From Inia geoffrensis (taxonomy: Eukaryota; Chordata; Mammalia; Artiodactyla; Iniidae): a stretch of 64,000 bases of DNA. A model generated the notes under the pieces. That model saw nothing but the letters and a program-made list of their open reading frames with translations, ran no database searches and had not been told where the DNA came from. The translations under genes were made by a program, and so were the position numbers. Shown here piece by piece: positions 46,813 through 58,930 of the stretch (positions are counted from its first letter, which is position 1; every line of letters begins with the position of its first letter). The DNA is taken from contig CM070919.1 of assembly GCA_036417435.1 (NCBI GenBank), positions 33,906,318 through 33,970,317 on the forward strand, given 5' to 3'.

Positions 46813-46849
<37 letters not shown>
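46813..46849. repeat. (TG)n microsatellite at an L1 tail
   Basis: About 18 TG units abutting the L1 3' UTR; in L1 orientation it is a (CA)n tail extension, like the one at 14133-14152. Confidence 0.95.
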
Positions 46850-46852
<3 letters not shown>

Positions 46853-47216
46853 AACATCTTTATTGGGATATAATTGCTTTACAATGGTGTGTCAGTTTCT
46901 ACTTTATAACAAAGTGAATCAGTTATACATATACACACGTTTGCATATCTCTTCCCTCTTGCATCTCCCTCCCTCCCACCCTCACTATCCCACCCCTCCA
47001 GGTGGTCACAAAGCACTGAGCCGATATCCCTGTGCCAAGTGGCTGCTTCCCACTAGCTGTCTACCTTACGTTTGTTAGTGTATGTATGTCCATGCCCCTC
47101 CCTCGCCCTATCACAGCTCACCCCTCCCCCTCCCCATATCCTCAAGTCCATTCTCCAGTAGGTCTGTGTCTTTACTCCTGTCTTACCCCTAGGTTCTTCA
47201 TAACATTTTTTTTTCC

Positions 47217-49409
47217 TTAAATTCCATATATATTTGTTAACATACGGTATTTGTCTTTCTCTTTCTGACTTACTTCACTCTGTATGACAGACTCGAGGTC
47301 TATCCACCTCATTACAAATAGCTCAATTTCGTTTCTTTTTATGGCTGAGTAATATTCCATTGTATATATGTGCCACATCTTCTTTATCCATTCATCTGAC
47401 GATGGGCACTTAGGTTGTTTCCATCTCCAGGCTATTGTAAATAGAGCTGCAATGAACATTTTGGTACATGACTCTTTTTGAATTATGGTTTTCTGAGGGT
47501 ATATGCCCAGTAGTGGGATTGCTGGGTCATATGGTAGTTCTATTTTTAGTTTTTTTAAGGAACCTCCATACTGTTCTCCACAGTGGCTGAACCAATTCAC
47601 ATTCCCACCAGCAGTGCAAGAGTGTTCCCTTTTCTCCACACCCTCTCCAGCATTTATTGTTTCTAGATTTTTTGATGATGGCCATTCTGACTGGTGTGAG
47701 ATGATATCTCATTGTAGTTTTGATTTGCATTTCTCTAATGATTAATGATGTTGAGCATTCTTTCCTGTGTTTGTTGGCAGTCTGTATATCTTCTTTGGAG
47801 AAGTGTCTGTTTAGGTCTTCTGCCCATTAATGGATTGGGTTGTTTGTTTTTTTGTTATTGAGCTGCATGAGCTGCTTGTAAATTTTGGAGATTAATCCTT
47901 TGTCAGTTGATTCATTTGCAAATATTTTCTCCCATTCTGAGGATTGTCTTTTGGTCTTGTTTATGATTTCCTTTGCTGTGCAAAAGCTTTGAAGTTTCAT
48001 TAGGTCCCATTTGTTTATTTTTGTTTTTATTTCCATTGCTCTAGGAGGTGGGTCAAAAAGGATCTTGCTGTGATTTATGTCATAGAGTGTTCTGCCTATG
48101 TTTTCCTCTAAGAGTTTGATAGTTTCTGTCCTTACATTTAGGGCTTTAATCCATTTTGAGCTTATTTTATTTTTGTATATGGTTTTAGGGAGTGATCTAA
48201 GCTCATACTTTTATATGTAGCTGTCCAGTTTTCCCAGCACCACTTATTGAAGAGGCTTTCCTTTCTCCACTGTATGTTCCTGCCTCCTTTATCAAAGATA
48301 AGGTGTCCATATGTGTGTGGGTTTATCTCTGGGCTTTCTATCCTATTCCATTGATCTATCTTTCTGTTTTTGTGCCAGTACCATACTGTCTTGATTACTG
48401 TAGCTTTGTAGTATAGTGTGAAGTCAGGGAGCCTGATCCCTCCAGCTCCATTTTTCGTTCTCAAGATTGCTTTGGCTATTCGGGGTCTTTTGTGTTTCCA
48501 TACAAATTGTGAAATTTTTTGTTCTAGTTCTGTGAAAAATGCCAGTGGTAGTTTGGTAGGGATTGCATTGAATCTATAGATTGCTTTGGGCAGTAGAGTC
48601 ATTTTCACAATGTTGATTCTTCCAATCCAAGAACATGGTATATCTCTCCATCTATTTGTATCATCTTTAATTTCTTTCATCAGTGTCTTATAATTTTCTG
48701 CATACAGGTCTTTTGTCTCCTTAGATAGGTTTATTCCTAGATATTTTATTCTTTTTGTTGCCATGGTAAATGGGAGTGTTTTCTTGATTTCACTTTCAGA
48801 TTTTTCATCACTAGTATATAGGAATGCCAGAGATTTCTGTGCATTAATTTTGTATCCTGCTACTTTACCACATTCATTGATTAGCTCTAGTAGTTTTCTG
48901 GTAGCATCTTTAGGATTCTCTATGTATAGTATCATGTCATCTGCAAACAGTGACAGCTTTACTTCTTCTTTTCCAATTTGGATTCCTTTTATTTCCTTTT
49001 CTTCTCTGATTGCTGTGGCTAGAACTTCTAAAACTATGTTGAATAAGAGTGGTGAGAGTGGGCAACCTTGTCTTGTTCCTGATCTTAGTGGAAATGCTTT
49101 CAGTTTTTCACCATTGAGGATGATGTTGGCTGTGGGCTTGTCATATATGGCCTTTATTATGTTGAGGAAAGTTCCCACTATGGCTACTTTCTGTAGGGTT
49201 TTTATCATAAATGGGTGTTGAATTTTGTCAAAAGCTTTTGCTGCATCTATTGAGATGATCATATGGTTTTCTCCTTCAATTTGTTAATATGGTTTATCAC
49301 ATTGATAGATTTGTGTATATTGAAGAATCCTTGCATTCCTGGGATAAACCCCACTTGATCATAGTGTATGATCCTTTTAATGTGCTGTTGGATTCTGTTT
49401 GCTAGTATT
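47217..49409 (-). pseudogene. L1 ORF2 C-terminal part, frameshifted
   Basis: A 366-codon piece (48162-49262) holds RT motifs [20 protein letters not shown] and LSLFADD. It breaks at about 48170, where an extra ~5 bp (a second tattt) shifts the frame. Smaller pieces follow at 47827-48036 and 47217-47639, the last ending like ORF2 in the other copies. The 5' end is truncated within the RT domain at about 49409. Confidence 0.93.
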
Positions 49410-49424
49410 TTACAAATATTTTTT

Positions 49425-50329
49425 AATATGGTCAAGTCAGTGTGAATGGTGACTCTAACAATAAACACCATAGGTCTAGAAGGGAAATAATGTTGTCATC
49501 AGTGGCACCGTCTTATAGCACTAACAAATTGATATTTCTGGGATAAATATCTATGTCACATTTTGTAAGAGTAAAATTACATTTAAAGCTATTATACCAG
49601 TTTAAATTTAAGAATTACCTGTTTTTTCCTGATCACTCATGAAATGCCTGTAATTATATTTAAAACTGAGAAGTTTCATCGGGAGTCTTTCTGTATAAGA
49701 TTTGTGCTATTATTTTTTAATTTTTTTGTCTTCACATGCACATGCATGCATACACACATAGTCTAAGGACAAAAGGGTGAGAAGACTCAATAATGTCATT
49801 AAAAAATAAATAGATAATAAAATTTTTTAATGCATAGATATGTATAGTATAATTACGTACATATCTAGTTTTACACAACTTGGATTTTGCTTGAGTCAGC
49901 AAAGGGAAATATTTATACATATATTTTGATCAATTCATATATATAGTCATACATATATTTTTTCCCTCAATCATGGACATATATTCATTGTGGATAATCC
50001 CCTACAAATGAAATTTTCCATCACAAAATTTTGGACTATTTACATAAAATAATTTATCTTAAAATAATATGAGATATTTTCCTCCTTCTACCACAAAATT
50101 ACACTAAAAACAGTTATATACCTACAAAACAGAAAAGAATATAAAAAGTTGAATATGTGATTCAATGTGCAACTTTATATGGCTATCTAGGCCATCTCAA
50201 ATGCTGGTCTTGTCAGTTCTTATTTGGATTTAGACCAGAAGCTCTCCTCTGTCTTAAACTTGGGCACCATTTGGATTGACTGCTATTAGAGGGCATGACT
50301 GCACCAAGGGTAAAACAGAAGGGTAGTCG
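49425..50329. other. Unassigned AT-rich sequence
   Basis: No gene or confident repeat seen. Confidence 0.35.
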
Positions 50330-50860
50330 TGATCCGTATGTTTCTATGTTAATTTGACTGGGCTAAGAGATGCCCAGATAGCAGGTAAAATATTGTTTCT
50401 GAGTTTGTCTGTGAGGTTGGCTCCAGAAGAGATTAGTATCTGAATTAGTAGATGGAGTAAAGAAAATTGCCCCCACCAATGAGGTGGGCATCACCCAATC
50501 TGTTGAGGGTCTGACTAGAATAAAAATAATTTGTTCTAACTAGAACAAAAAGGGAGAGGAAGGGCAAATTTGCACTCTCTGCTTGAGCTAAGACATTCAC
50601 CTCCCACCCTCTTGGTTCTCACACTTTCAGAATCAGCCTGGGACTTACAGCGTCAGCTCCCCAGTTCTCAGACCTTCAGACTCAGACTGAATTACACCAC
50701 TGACTTTTCTGGTTCTACAGCTTAAAGATGGCAGATTGTGGGATTTCTCAGTTTCATAATCATATGAGCCAATCCCTATAGTAAATCTCCTCTTAAGTGC
50801 CTTTATATATCCTATTTGTTCTGTTTCTCTGGAGAAATCAGACTAAAACAGTAGTTTCAA
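50330..50860 (+). mobile_element. Solo LTR, ERVL type (MLT2-like), sense
   Basis: Nearly full LTR: 'tgatccgtatgtttctatgttaatttgactgggctaag', 'agatgcccagatagc', 'atctgttgagggtctgactagaa', 'cagactcagactgaattacaccactg', 'gtgagccaatccctatagtaaatctcctc'-like text and the terminal 'cctatttgttctgtttctctggagaa'. I recall this order from ERVL LTRs of the MLT2 group. No internal region is present. Confidence 0.65.
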
Positions 50861-51489
50861 AAACTATTCCAAGATTTCAGAGGAGTTGAAGATTACTCTC
50901 CAATGATAAATTTGATAGTTCCCAGCACATGCCCTTCAACTACTTGGGAATATTAATATATTAATAAACTATAAATATAAACTATATAATATAAACTGTA
51001 TGATGTAGTTTTCCTGGTTTCCCAGTATCAGAGGGGCTTACTGGACAAAGGAGTTTCTGTTCTAAAATGGAGAAAGCACCAAGAAAGCTGGAAGATGTTG
51101 ATCACCTTAGTACAGTATTGCACAAGTGTTTAAGAAGAAATCACAGCTATGAAAAGGGCATGGTTAAAGACGATGTCTGCAAGCTGACCTTCCAGACTTG
51201 ACTCTGTTTAAGGTCTGAGATAATCAGGTGCTCTCTAAACTACTAAGAGAGCAGTAATCACTGGCCCTCTGGAGTTGAAGAAAATCTTTGGGATTTAGAG
51301 TGACAAGAAACGTATGGAAGGTGGCTATTGAATGTCATTTGGACTAATACATTAAAGAGAAACAGTTCATTATTAATGACCTTGATTAATACTATTAGTG
51401 AGGCGTAGAGATCCTGCAGGGCCAGTGAAAGGTAAGGAATAAAAACTTACGAGAATGATACAATTCTGGTGGGCATTTTCTAATCGTCA

Positions 51490-51680
51490 GGCATATATGC
51501 TCAGTGTTTTACATACATTATCCTATTTGATCCTCAGAGCAACCCTATGAGGTAAATACAATATACTTATTTACCGTTACAGATAAGGAAATCTGGTTTC
51601 AGAGATTTTAAGTTCCTTGCCTTAAAACACAAAAAGCGGAAAGAGAACGTTAACAGAAAGAATCTTTCTCAAGAGTCTAC
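51490..51680 (-). repeat. MIR SINE remnant, antisense
   Basis: 'tgatcctcagagcaaccctatgaggtaaat' and 'cagataaggaaatctggtttcagagattttaag' match the reverse complement of MIR. Confidence 0.8.
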
Positions 51681-51689
51681 ATTTACAAC

Positions 51690-51925
51690 CGTGAGGTGAA
51701 AATCCTGGTTCCACTGTTTCCTAATCTTGGGAAAGTAATTTAACCTCCAGAGCTTCAATTTCTACTTCTATAAGGGAAATGAGCATACTAACAAAAAGGG
51801 GTTTCGTGAGTATTAAGTGCAAGTAGTTCTGAGGATTGTATGCAACAAAGGAGGAGGATTATATGCATAAAAATTTGTGACCCAGAGTCTAGCATATAGT
51901 GGACAATTATAAATGTCTTTTATTA
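51690..51925 (+). repeat. MIR SINE remnant, sense
   Basis: 'cctggttccactgtttcctaatcttgggaaagtaatttaacctccagagc' and 'gagtattaagtgcaagtag', then 'ctagcatatagtggacaattataaatg', follow the MIR core to its 3' end. It lies head to head with the MIR at 51490. Confidence 0.85.
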
Positions 51926-53379
51926 ATGCATTTTTAACATATATATACATATATATGTATATAGATAGGTTGATAATTTTTCTTTTTCTTTTCTTTTTGC
52001 CTAAAGGTTTTTGGCAACTAGACCATCTATAGTAACAATGAAACTCCGAGGTTTCCTGCAGGGGCTGTAAAAGAATCCTACGTTGCTTTAGTGACTCTAC
52101 TAGGTTCTTTATGATCACACTGACATAGCATAGGTCATATTTACAGTCCCTTTGCAAAGTTCCCTATTTTGTGTGAATTACTAATTCCTTCTATACATAT
52201 AAAATTATAATTGTTGTCTTTTACAAGATGGCCTGAGAGAAACGGGGCACTTTTAAAAATATGGGCTGTGAAATTGCCATTATCCTGGACTTGGCTCTAG
52301 AATCATTATTTTTTCAATTAGATAAATTTCAGAGGTAACTGTAGTGATGATGATGTGAAAATATATTTTTTTATCCTGAAAGAATCCTGAGAGTTTGTGG
52401 AAGAGGTTATATAATGAAGAAACTGGCAGTTCTAAGATAATCCTAAATTTCATTTTTTCAGATCCTATCCTTGATTTGCTTGATTGAAGAATAAACTTAG
52501 GTCACAGAACATAACAGAAATAGAATAAAATTTGTTCTTTAAAAGTTCAACTTATGTAAGCCATCTCCATTTAGGAAAAGGTTTTATTATATTAAAAATA
52601 CAGAACAGATACAATTTAGTCATACAAACAAAAGGAACATCGGCATTCTTGGGGTATTTTAAATATTTGAATGCATCTGACTTTATAGTAATTCAGATAA
52701 CTTTTTCCAAATAACTTCTAACTCAGCCGCTTCATAGGACCTGATACTCTGGGCAAATATCCTTGATCACTTTTTAAATGAAAAATAGATCTTAGAGAAT
52801 AATATTTAAATCAAGGCAACTTGCAGAATTAGGAGCTTTACAGGAGTAAATCAACATCAGCATGATCTCGCCTCATTCATGTTTTGCTTGCTGTTCCTTA
52901 TCCAAGCTCTGCTGCCATGGTCATTATTTATGCTATGAATTATTGTCATACTGTTAAATACAGCTTTGAAAATGACAAGACCAATCTTTTTTATTTGTCA
53001 TCAACCAATCATCCTGCCTAGAACCAACAAAAGTAAATTATATTTCTGTTAAGCATTTATTGAAAACACTGCATATTATCACTCTGCCTCATAGATGAGG
53101 GGAACCAAACAAAGGGAATCAAACAGCCAGAATTCCTTTTTCTCAAATACCCTTTAAAATATGTATGAAATGGCCTAAACTTAATATGCCATGCCACTAC
53201 AATAAGAAACAAGAAATGAAGTTTTGATCTTCATCGGCAGAGCTGCCTCTCCCTCAGATATCCTACTATCAGTTTCTCTTTTACTCCACAACTGAGTTCT
53301 TCCTTCAAGTGTATCTAATCTCTGACCACTACTCCCCATCTCTGCTGCTACCACTCTGGGGAGAATCACTGTTGTTTCT
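51926..53379. other. Unassigned AT-rich sequence
   Basis: Contains a short TA/CA-rich simple repeat near 51937-51966. No gene seen. Confidence 0.35.
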
Positions 53380-54085
53380 ATGCAGATTCTTGCAGTAACC
53401 CCATAACTCAGTCCCCTCCTTCTGCTTCTGCCAGCCTGACATCTATTCTCAACCTGGCAGGCATAGTGGACACCATTAAAACAAAACCCTTCAGCTCAAA
53501 ACCCTACAATGACTTCTGAGCTCTCTCAGAGCTCATCAAAAGTCAACCTAAAAGTCTACAAGGTTACTGGATCTCCCCATCCCACCCGCATTGGGGTGGG
53601 ATAGCCCCTCCCCAGTACCACTATGGCCTCATCTCATTAATTCTACCCCTGGCTTCCTCTGCTCCAATTTCACTGACCTCCTTTCTGTCCCTAGGAAATG
53701 TACTTGCTTTTACTTCAACGTTTGGTCTTTCTCCTTCAGAAAACCAGTGTGACTCCCTCGCCTCCTTACACATATGGTTTCCTCTTTTGAAGCCCTCACT
53801 ACACTCTTTCAAATTTCTTGCATGCGTATGCGCACACGCGCACACCATCCCACTGTCTCTAGCCCCTTCATGCCTTATTTTCCCTTGTAGCCCCTTATCA
53901 CCATCTAGCTTATTATCATTATACTTATTTTCCAAGAACATCCCTCTGTCTCTTATACTGAAATATAGGCCACTCAAATGCAGGGATTCTTGTCTGTTTT
54001 ATTCACTACTGAGTGTCCAGCACCTAGACTAGTGCCTGACACGTAAGAACCACCCCTTACGTGTTGAAATGAATGAACGTGTGGC
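53380..54085 (+). repeat. L2 remnant, sense, with 3' end
   Basis: 'cttcagctcaaaaccctacaatgacttctgagc', 'tgcagggattcttgtctgttttattcactactgagtgtccagcacctag' and 'agtgcctgacacgtaagaa', then 'gttgaaatgaatgaa', follow L2 to its 3' terminus. About 700 bp, the longest L2 in the window. Confidence 0.8.
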
Positions 54086-57000
54086 TGAAAACTTGGGAAG
54101 CTCTACCCATGACACTAATCAGAGTGACCCATGTCCCTTTCTTCCAGGAAGCATACAAACTTACCTACATCTGGACCCAAACTCCCCTCCTACGTCTGTT
54201 ATAATTTTTCTCTGTTCAAAAGCAAACCCCTCTACCTTTGCAGTGCCCAGAATGAGTATGTACTTATGTAAATACGAGCTTTAATCTTTTGACTTCTAAA
54301 CATCTTCCCATTTATTAAAGTCGTGTTAGTATTCCTCCTCCGTATCCAGTTTGGATTACAGGAGCCTATTTTAGCTAACCTTTTGCCTGTTTTAGCTAAC
54401 CTCTCTGCCTCTCTGTCTTTTCATTACATTCCTTTAGAAAAAAAAAGAACCTAGATTAACCAGTTCTAGAGTAGACTTCCTCCAGGCTTGAATCTGGGCA
54501 TTATTGGAGAATTTGGATACTCAGTCTTACTGGCAGCTCTGCAACATGACTCAGGTCAATTGTGATCAATTCTGTACTTGATATTTCTATTTGCATGTCT
54601 TAAAACACTCAAACATCTAAATGATAGCACAGCAAACATTTAGGGAAGACTTAAGATATTCCTAGTGAAGGTCAGTAAAGGATTCAGAATTAATTAAAAG
54701 CAACAGTTGAACAGAGTCCAAATCTACCTTAAGGATACCTAGGAAAATAAACTCTAAGGTGTCCCCTGCGTGGCATCTTTCAAGGTCTTCTGTAAGAACT
54801 TAATTAGTGCTGGAACTGAGATTTCACAGTTGATGCCTTTTAAATATTAAAACAAACAAAACTGGCAAGAAATCTCTAACAAATGCACTTATGATGTAGC
54901 TTATGATGCGACTTAATAAAATATTGAAACTAAATTTAACTAGTTTATTAGTATCAAATCAGAAAAATCAGAGAATGCATGTTCATTAAATTCCTAGGAA
55001 CTAACTTATATCTAAAATATTTCTACAGCTGAAGCTGAAGTTTTTCTTCCTTTGTAAGATCTATTATATTTAATAACTCACCAGTCTTCCTCAGTGCCAG
55101 ATCTTAGAGAGTTAACCCTCGAACAGAGGCAATCTCATAAAAATTAAAGGCCAAGAGCACATTGCACTCCAATTTTGTGTCACATCCCTCAGGTGCCCAG
55201 GGGTTTATTTCTCTAATCCCCTGATCATTTTGCTTTTATTGTCGAATCTCATAAGGGAAAATATATCTAATCAATAAAATCAGTAAAATTTGAGAAATAA
55301 AATCCATCACTACTATATATAGCAAATGGAAAGAAAAACAAATAACCTTAAACACAAATTTAAAGTTGAATGGAATCTTAGTAATTATATAATAAAATCT
55401 GATCCATACAATTGAATTATACTAGATATTATTTGATAGAGTAACTAATAGAATAAAAATCTATTGGTCTGCTCCAAACTTAGTCCAATTGATATTTTTC
55501 AGACCATGTTAAAATAGCTCAGGCTTTCGGATCTCTGCTACCAAATTAACAATTTGATCAAACCTATAGAGTAAGTTGCCAAAGAGACCAAGCCTTCCGT
55601 TAGCTTTGAATATTTTTAAATTGTATTTTTGAAACTTCCTAAGGTAGATGATAGAGTACATTTTTACTAATAATTGTGTATTTAAAAAATATAAAGTAGA
55701 ATTCATCCAAATAAAGAAGAAATTGTCTAGTCTTCTTAGTAAAAATATGGAAAATCATCCTTTTCTCAGTCAATTGAAAAAACCTCCATTTTATTATACA
55801 TAAAAAAATTTTAAAGACATATTTACATTAAGCATATACCTTTATAGATATAACAGGAAACATTAATTTATAACTTGACTGTTTTTATTGGTAAGACTAT
55901 CTAACTTGCACATGTACATGTATTCTTATTATATGTAGCTGTTTCTCCTTACTCTCCTTTCTCTGGCACTGGTCCATTATCTATAAAATATGAGTTTCTT
56001 CTACATCTAGTAAATTCTTATCTCTGATCTGACCCAGATAAGAAATTCACAGGTAGTTCATACCCGAAATATCATAACAAAATTATAATTCTTACTCAGT
56101 CTCCCTTCTCTATCAAGTATGTTCCCTCAAACTATATCAGATATTATCTAATATTAAGACACAAAACCATATATGTATATGGTTAGGTGATTCTAAAAAC
56201 AAAAGATAAAACCTTAACAGAGGATTCAATAGACCTTTAGATAAATTTTTCCACGAAGTCAGGAATAACTCAATATTGTGTAAAAAATATAAAGTTAGTT
56301 TAAGTACATACTGACTTAATGCCCTATATTGTATAAAAGGATAGGCATTGTATTTTATATCAACAACAAAAACTTCTTTGGTCTTATCCTAAAACAACTA
56401 TTTTAGAAAAGTTACATTTGCATTAAGCTACTTTAAGCTACTTTAAGATTTAATATTGTGGCTTTTCTACCTATAAAAAATTTCCATAGGTTTGAGTGTA
56501 AATATCCTTCTACAGAATCATGTTACTCATATTAAATATAATTTTTAAGTGACTTATCTGTCAGAAACTCAAAACCAAAACAAAGGCTTAAAATAGAATA
56601 GCTCTTAACTGTCCTCTGTATGCCTATTTGTAAGTTTCCTCATGCTTCCTACAGGAAATCATGGGATGTTTAGTATAATGAATCCCCGATCTCGAGAAGC
56701 AAGGAATAACCAGTTGCAGAGTGGTCTCGTGCAAAGCGTGCAAACTGGTTACAGCAGAGTACTTAAAACCATCAATTCTGGTAGGGTCCGAATGTGGTGA
56801 ATTAGGCCACCTGTCAGCCAGGTGCTATGTACTGCAACCACAAGGCTTGGACTCCAGAATCACCCCATGAGAGGAGCTATGCTCCCCCATTACAGGAATG
56901 CTGAGGAAGTAGATCAGGCATCTATAACAAAAAGGCTCAGATCACTCCAGGAAGTGCAATGATGCTCATCCTCCCACGAATGATAAGCTGGCAAAACTGG

Positions 57001-57509
57001 GCTAGAGACAAGTATTTGCTGTTGAATCCCTGGCTGCAGGTCTACTGCTTCCCCAATCTCATAACTTAAGAAGTCCCTCCTCCCTCTCCCAGACCTGATG
57101 TCTGTCCGTGCTGGGTCCCTGGGCACTGAATCAGGATGCAATATGTACTAGGAGACCTGCATACCGGTTATGCCCCCTGCTTCTGTGAGTTTATCTTACT
57201 GAACATGCCAGGAGGCCTAATGTGGGAAATAACTTTCATTTTTAGTTATTAAGTGGCAACAGCATGAGGTTCAGAAGATTGTGCATCACTGAGAAATCCT
57301 GGACTTTGATATGTATGAACTAACTGGATAGACTTTTGGTTATAACTCTAAGGAAGGGAGGGAAAGTGTTGTAAGTGTGAGAGTAAAAGTGGACACAGAT
57401 TTTTGAGGGCCAGAAGGATGGGCTATAATTAGCTGGTCCACCAAATTTTATTTTCATCTTTTCTATTAAACAGAACAGTAGCCAGGAAGTAGATGCCCAT
57501 CTAAGACCT
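54086..57509. other. Unassigned AT-rich sequence
   Basis: No gene found. A more GC-balanced island at 56690-57180 holds a 75-codon minus-strand frame (56914-57141) without recognisable domains. Confidence 0.35.
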
Positions 57510-57850
57510 CCACATCTCATACCACTTTGTAGTTAGGTGTGGCTATGGGACTAATCTTTGCAAGGGGTTATGAGCAAAAGTAATGCATGCTTCTCCCGGG
57601 CAAAGGATTTAAGATGCAAGAGTGGCTGCCTAAGCTATCTTCCCACTTTGCCTCTTGAAAGCATCCAATAATGAGGTGCTCAAAGATGATGGATTCATAT
57701 AAATGAAGTCTAGGTCACTGAAAGATCACATAGAGAAGAGCTGCCCCCCTGAACTTTTATGTAAGCAAGTTATGTAAGCAAGAAATAAATTTCTGTGGTG
57801 TTGTGCCTTTACATACTGTATTTGTGTTTCAACCTAATTCACCCTAACAT
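57510..57850 (+). mobile_element. LTR 3' portion, ERVL/MaLR type, sense
   Basis: 'tagttaggtgtggctatgggac', 'aaaagtaatgcatgcttc', 'gaacttttatgtaagcaag' and 'aagaaataaatttctgtggtgtt' match an LTR of this class ending gagaaataaacttctatctt. The AATAAA near its end is the LTR polyadenylation signal. Confidence 0.5.
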
Positions 57851-58390
57851 ATTCAGTACTTTCTTTTTCCCTGTACTACATGTTGAATTCATTAATACCC
57901 TGTACTCGAAAACCAGAAAGCACTGTGTGGATGTAAGGCTAAGAAAATAAGTGAATCTGAGATCAAGTTAATTGAAAGAAAGTTGGATTGTTTTCTTAAA
58001 GGGCCAAATTTTATACTATTTATTGTACTTGCTGGGAGACCAGATGACCCAGATTCGCAGATATGAGAAGAGCAGCCTTAAATTGGGTAAAGCAGGAAAA
58101 CAGTTGGCATATCCCAAGGGTACAGATCATAGGAAAAAAAGTTTAAGAGAGGGGGCTAGTATTAATGCAAAGAGGAAAGTAATTCTAGAAAGGTAATTCC
58201 TATTAGCTGATAATCTGATTTTCCAAAACGTTAGCTGGTAACCATGTCTAATGATGAAATAATCTAGTTCATTTCAATATGAGGTGTACTTTAATATGTG
58301 AGCCGTTATAAATCACCAGCTCATTAGTTCTCACTAATATGTAGGCTTTGAAGTCTTCAATTAGACTGCAGTGTAGGATAGTTAATATAT

Positions 58391-58432
58391 CTTTTTTTTT
58401 CTTTCTTACCCTTTTTTTTTTTTTTTTTTTGG
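58391..58432. repeat. Interrupted poly-T tract
   Basis: Two T runs (about 10 and 22) separated by ctttcttaccc. It could be the antisense tail of an unrecognised retroelement. Confidence 0.8.
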
Positions 58433-58559
58433 TAATACTTTCCCTGATTGGGCATTCATGTGAGTATTTGTGTCACATCTGCAACAATTCACAACTCTAA
58501 AATCTTGGCGCTCCCACCCACATGAATGGTCTGATTTTCTCCCAGGATTCCCCTCTCAG

Positions 58560-58930
58560 GTTAGTCCTTCTATCAGCCTCCAGCCTCTTGGGAGCAGATC
58601 ATCTGTATCATCACCATTGGACCCAGCTCTGCAGCTCCGCCACCCCTGAGCATGTAGATTATTCTCAAAAAACAAACTACGGTGTCTTTTGATAACTTAA
58701 AACAGATGCCCTCATTTCTCTGCTCAAAAATCCCAATGGGTTCCTGTCTCAGATTAAATGCCAGTGCATTCAAAATGTCCTCAAGGGCCTTTACTGCCCC
58801 TGAACTGTTTACAATGTCCATCAGGTAGGCTCTTACCTCTGGGTCTTTGTATTAGCCACTCCCTCTGCCTGATCTATTCCCATCCAATCCTTACAAATTT
58901 ATAGGTAGAACATCCAGAGACCAAAGACAT
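58560..58930 (+). repeat. L2 remnant, sense
   Basis: 'ctcaaaaatcccaatgggttcctgtctcagattaaatgccagtgcattcaaaatgtcctcaagggcc' corresponds to the L2 region caatggcttcccattgccttcagaataaagtcc, and 'gccactccctctgcctgatctattccc' to its continuation. Confidence 0.7.

Larger units (their letters stand above)
46732..49409 (-). mobile_element. 5'-truncated young L1 with probable 3' transduction
   Basis: L1 3' UTR and the C-terminal ~730 codons of ORF2 occupy 46852-49409. On the L1's 3' side come a (CA)n tract (46813-46849), 67 bp of non-L1 sequence (46746-46812) and an A tail (46732-46745, T on the plus strand). A perfect 13-bp repeat, attttacaaatat, lies just outside the outer A tail (46719-46731) and at the 5' truncation point (49407-49419). 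On the minus strand the right copy gives an ATATT/AAAAAA nick site, a good L1 endonuclease target. Confidence 0.85.

Noticed and set aside
46639..47078. Frames with repeated Thr-His or Val-Cys
   Set aside because: Translation of the (TG)n microsatellite.
48763..49221. 152-codon plus-strand open frame, also seen at 31409-31840 and in part at 18447-18698
   Set aside because: Recurs because each L1 copy has it antisense to the RT domain; not an independent gene.
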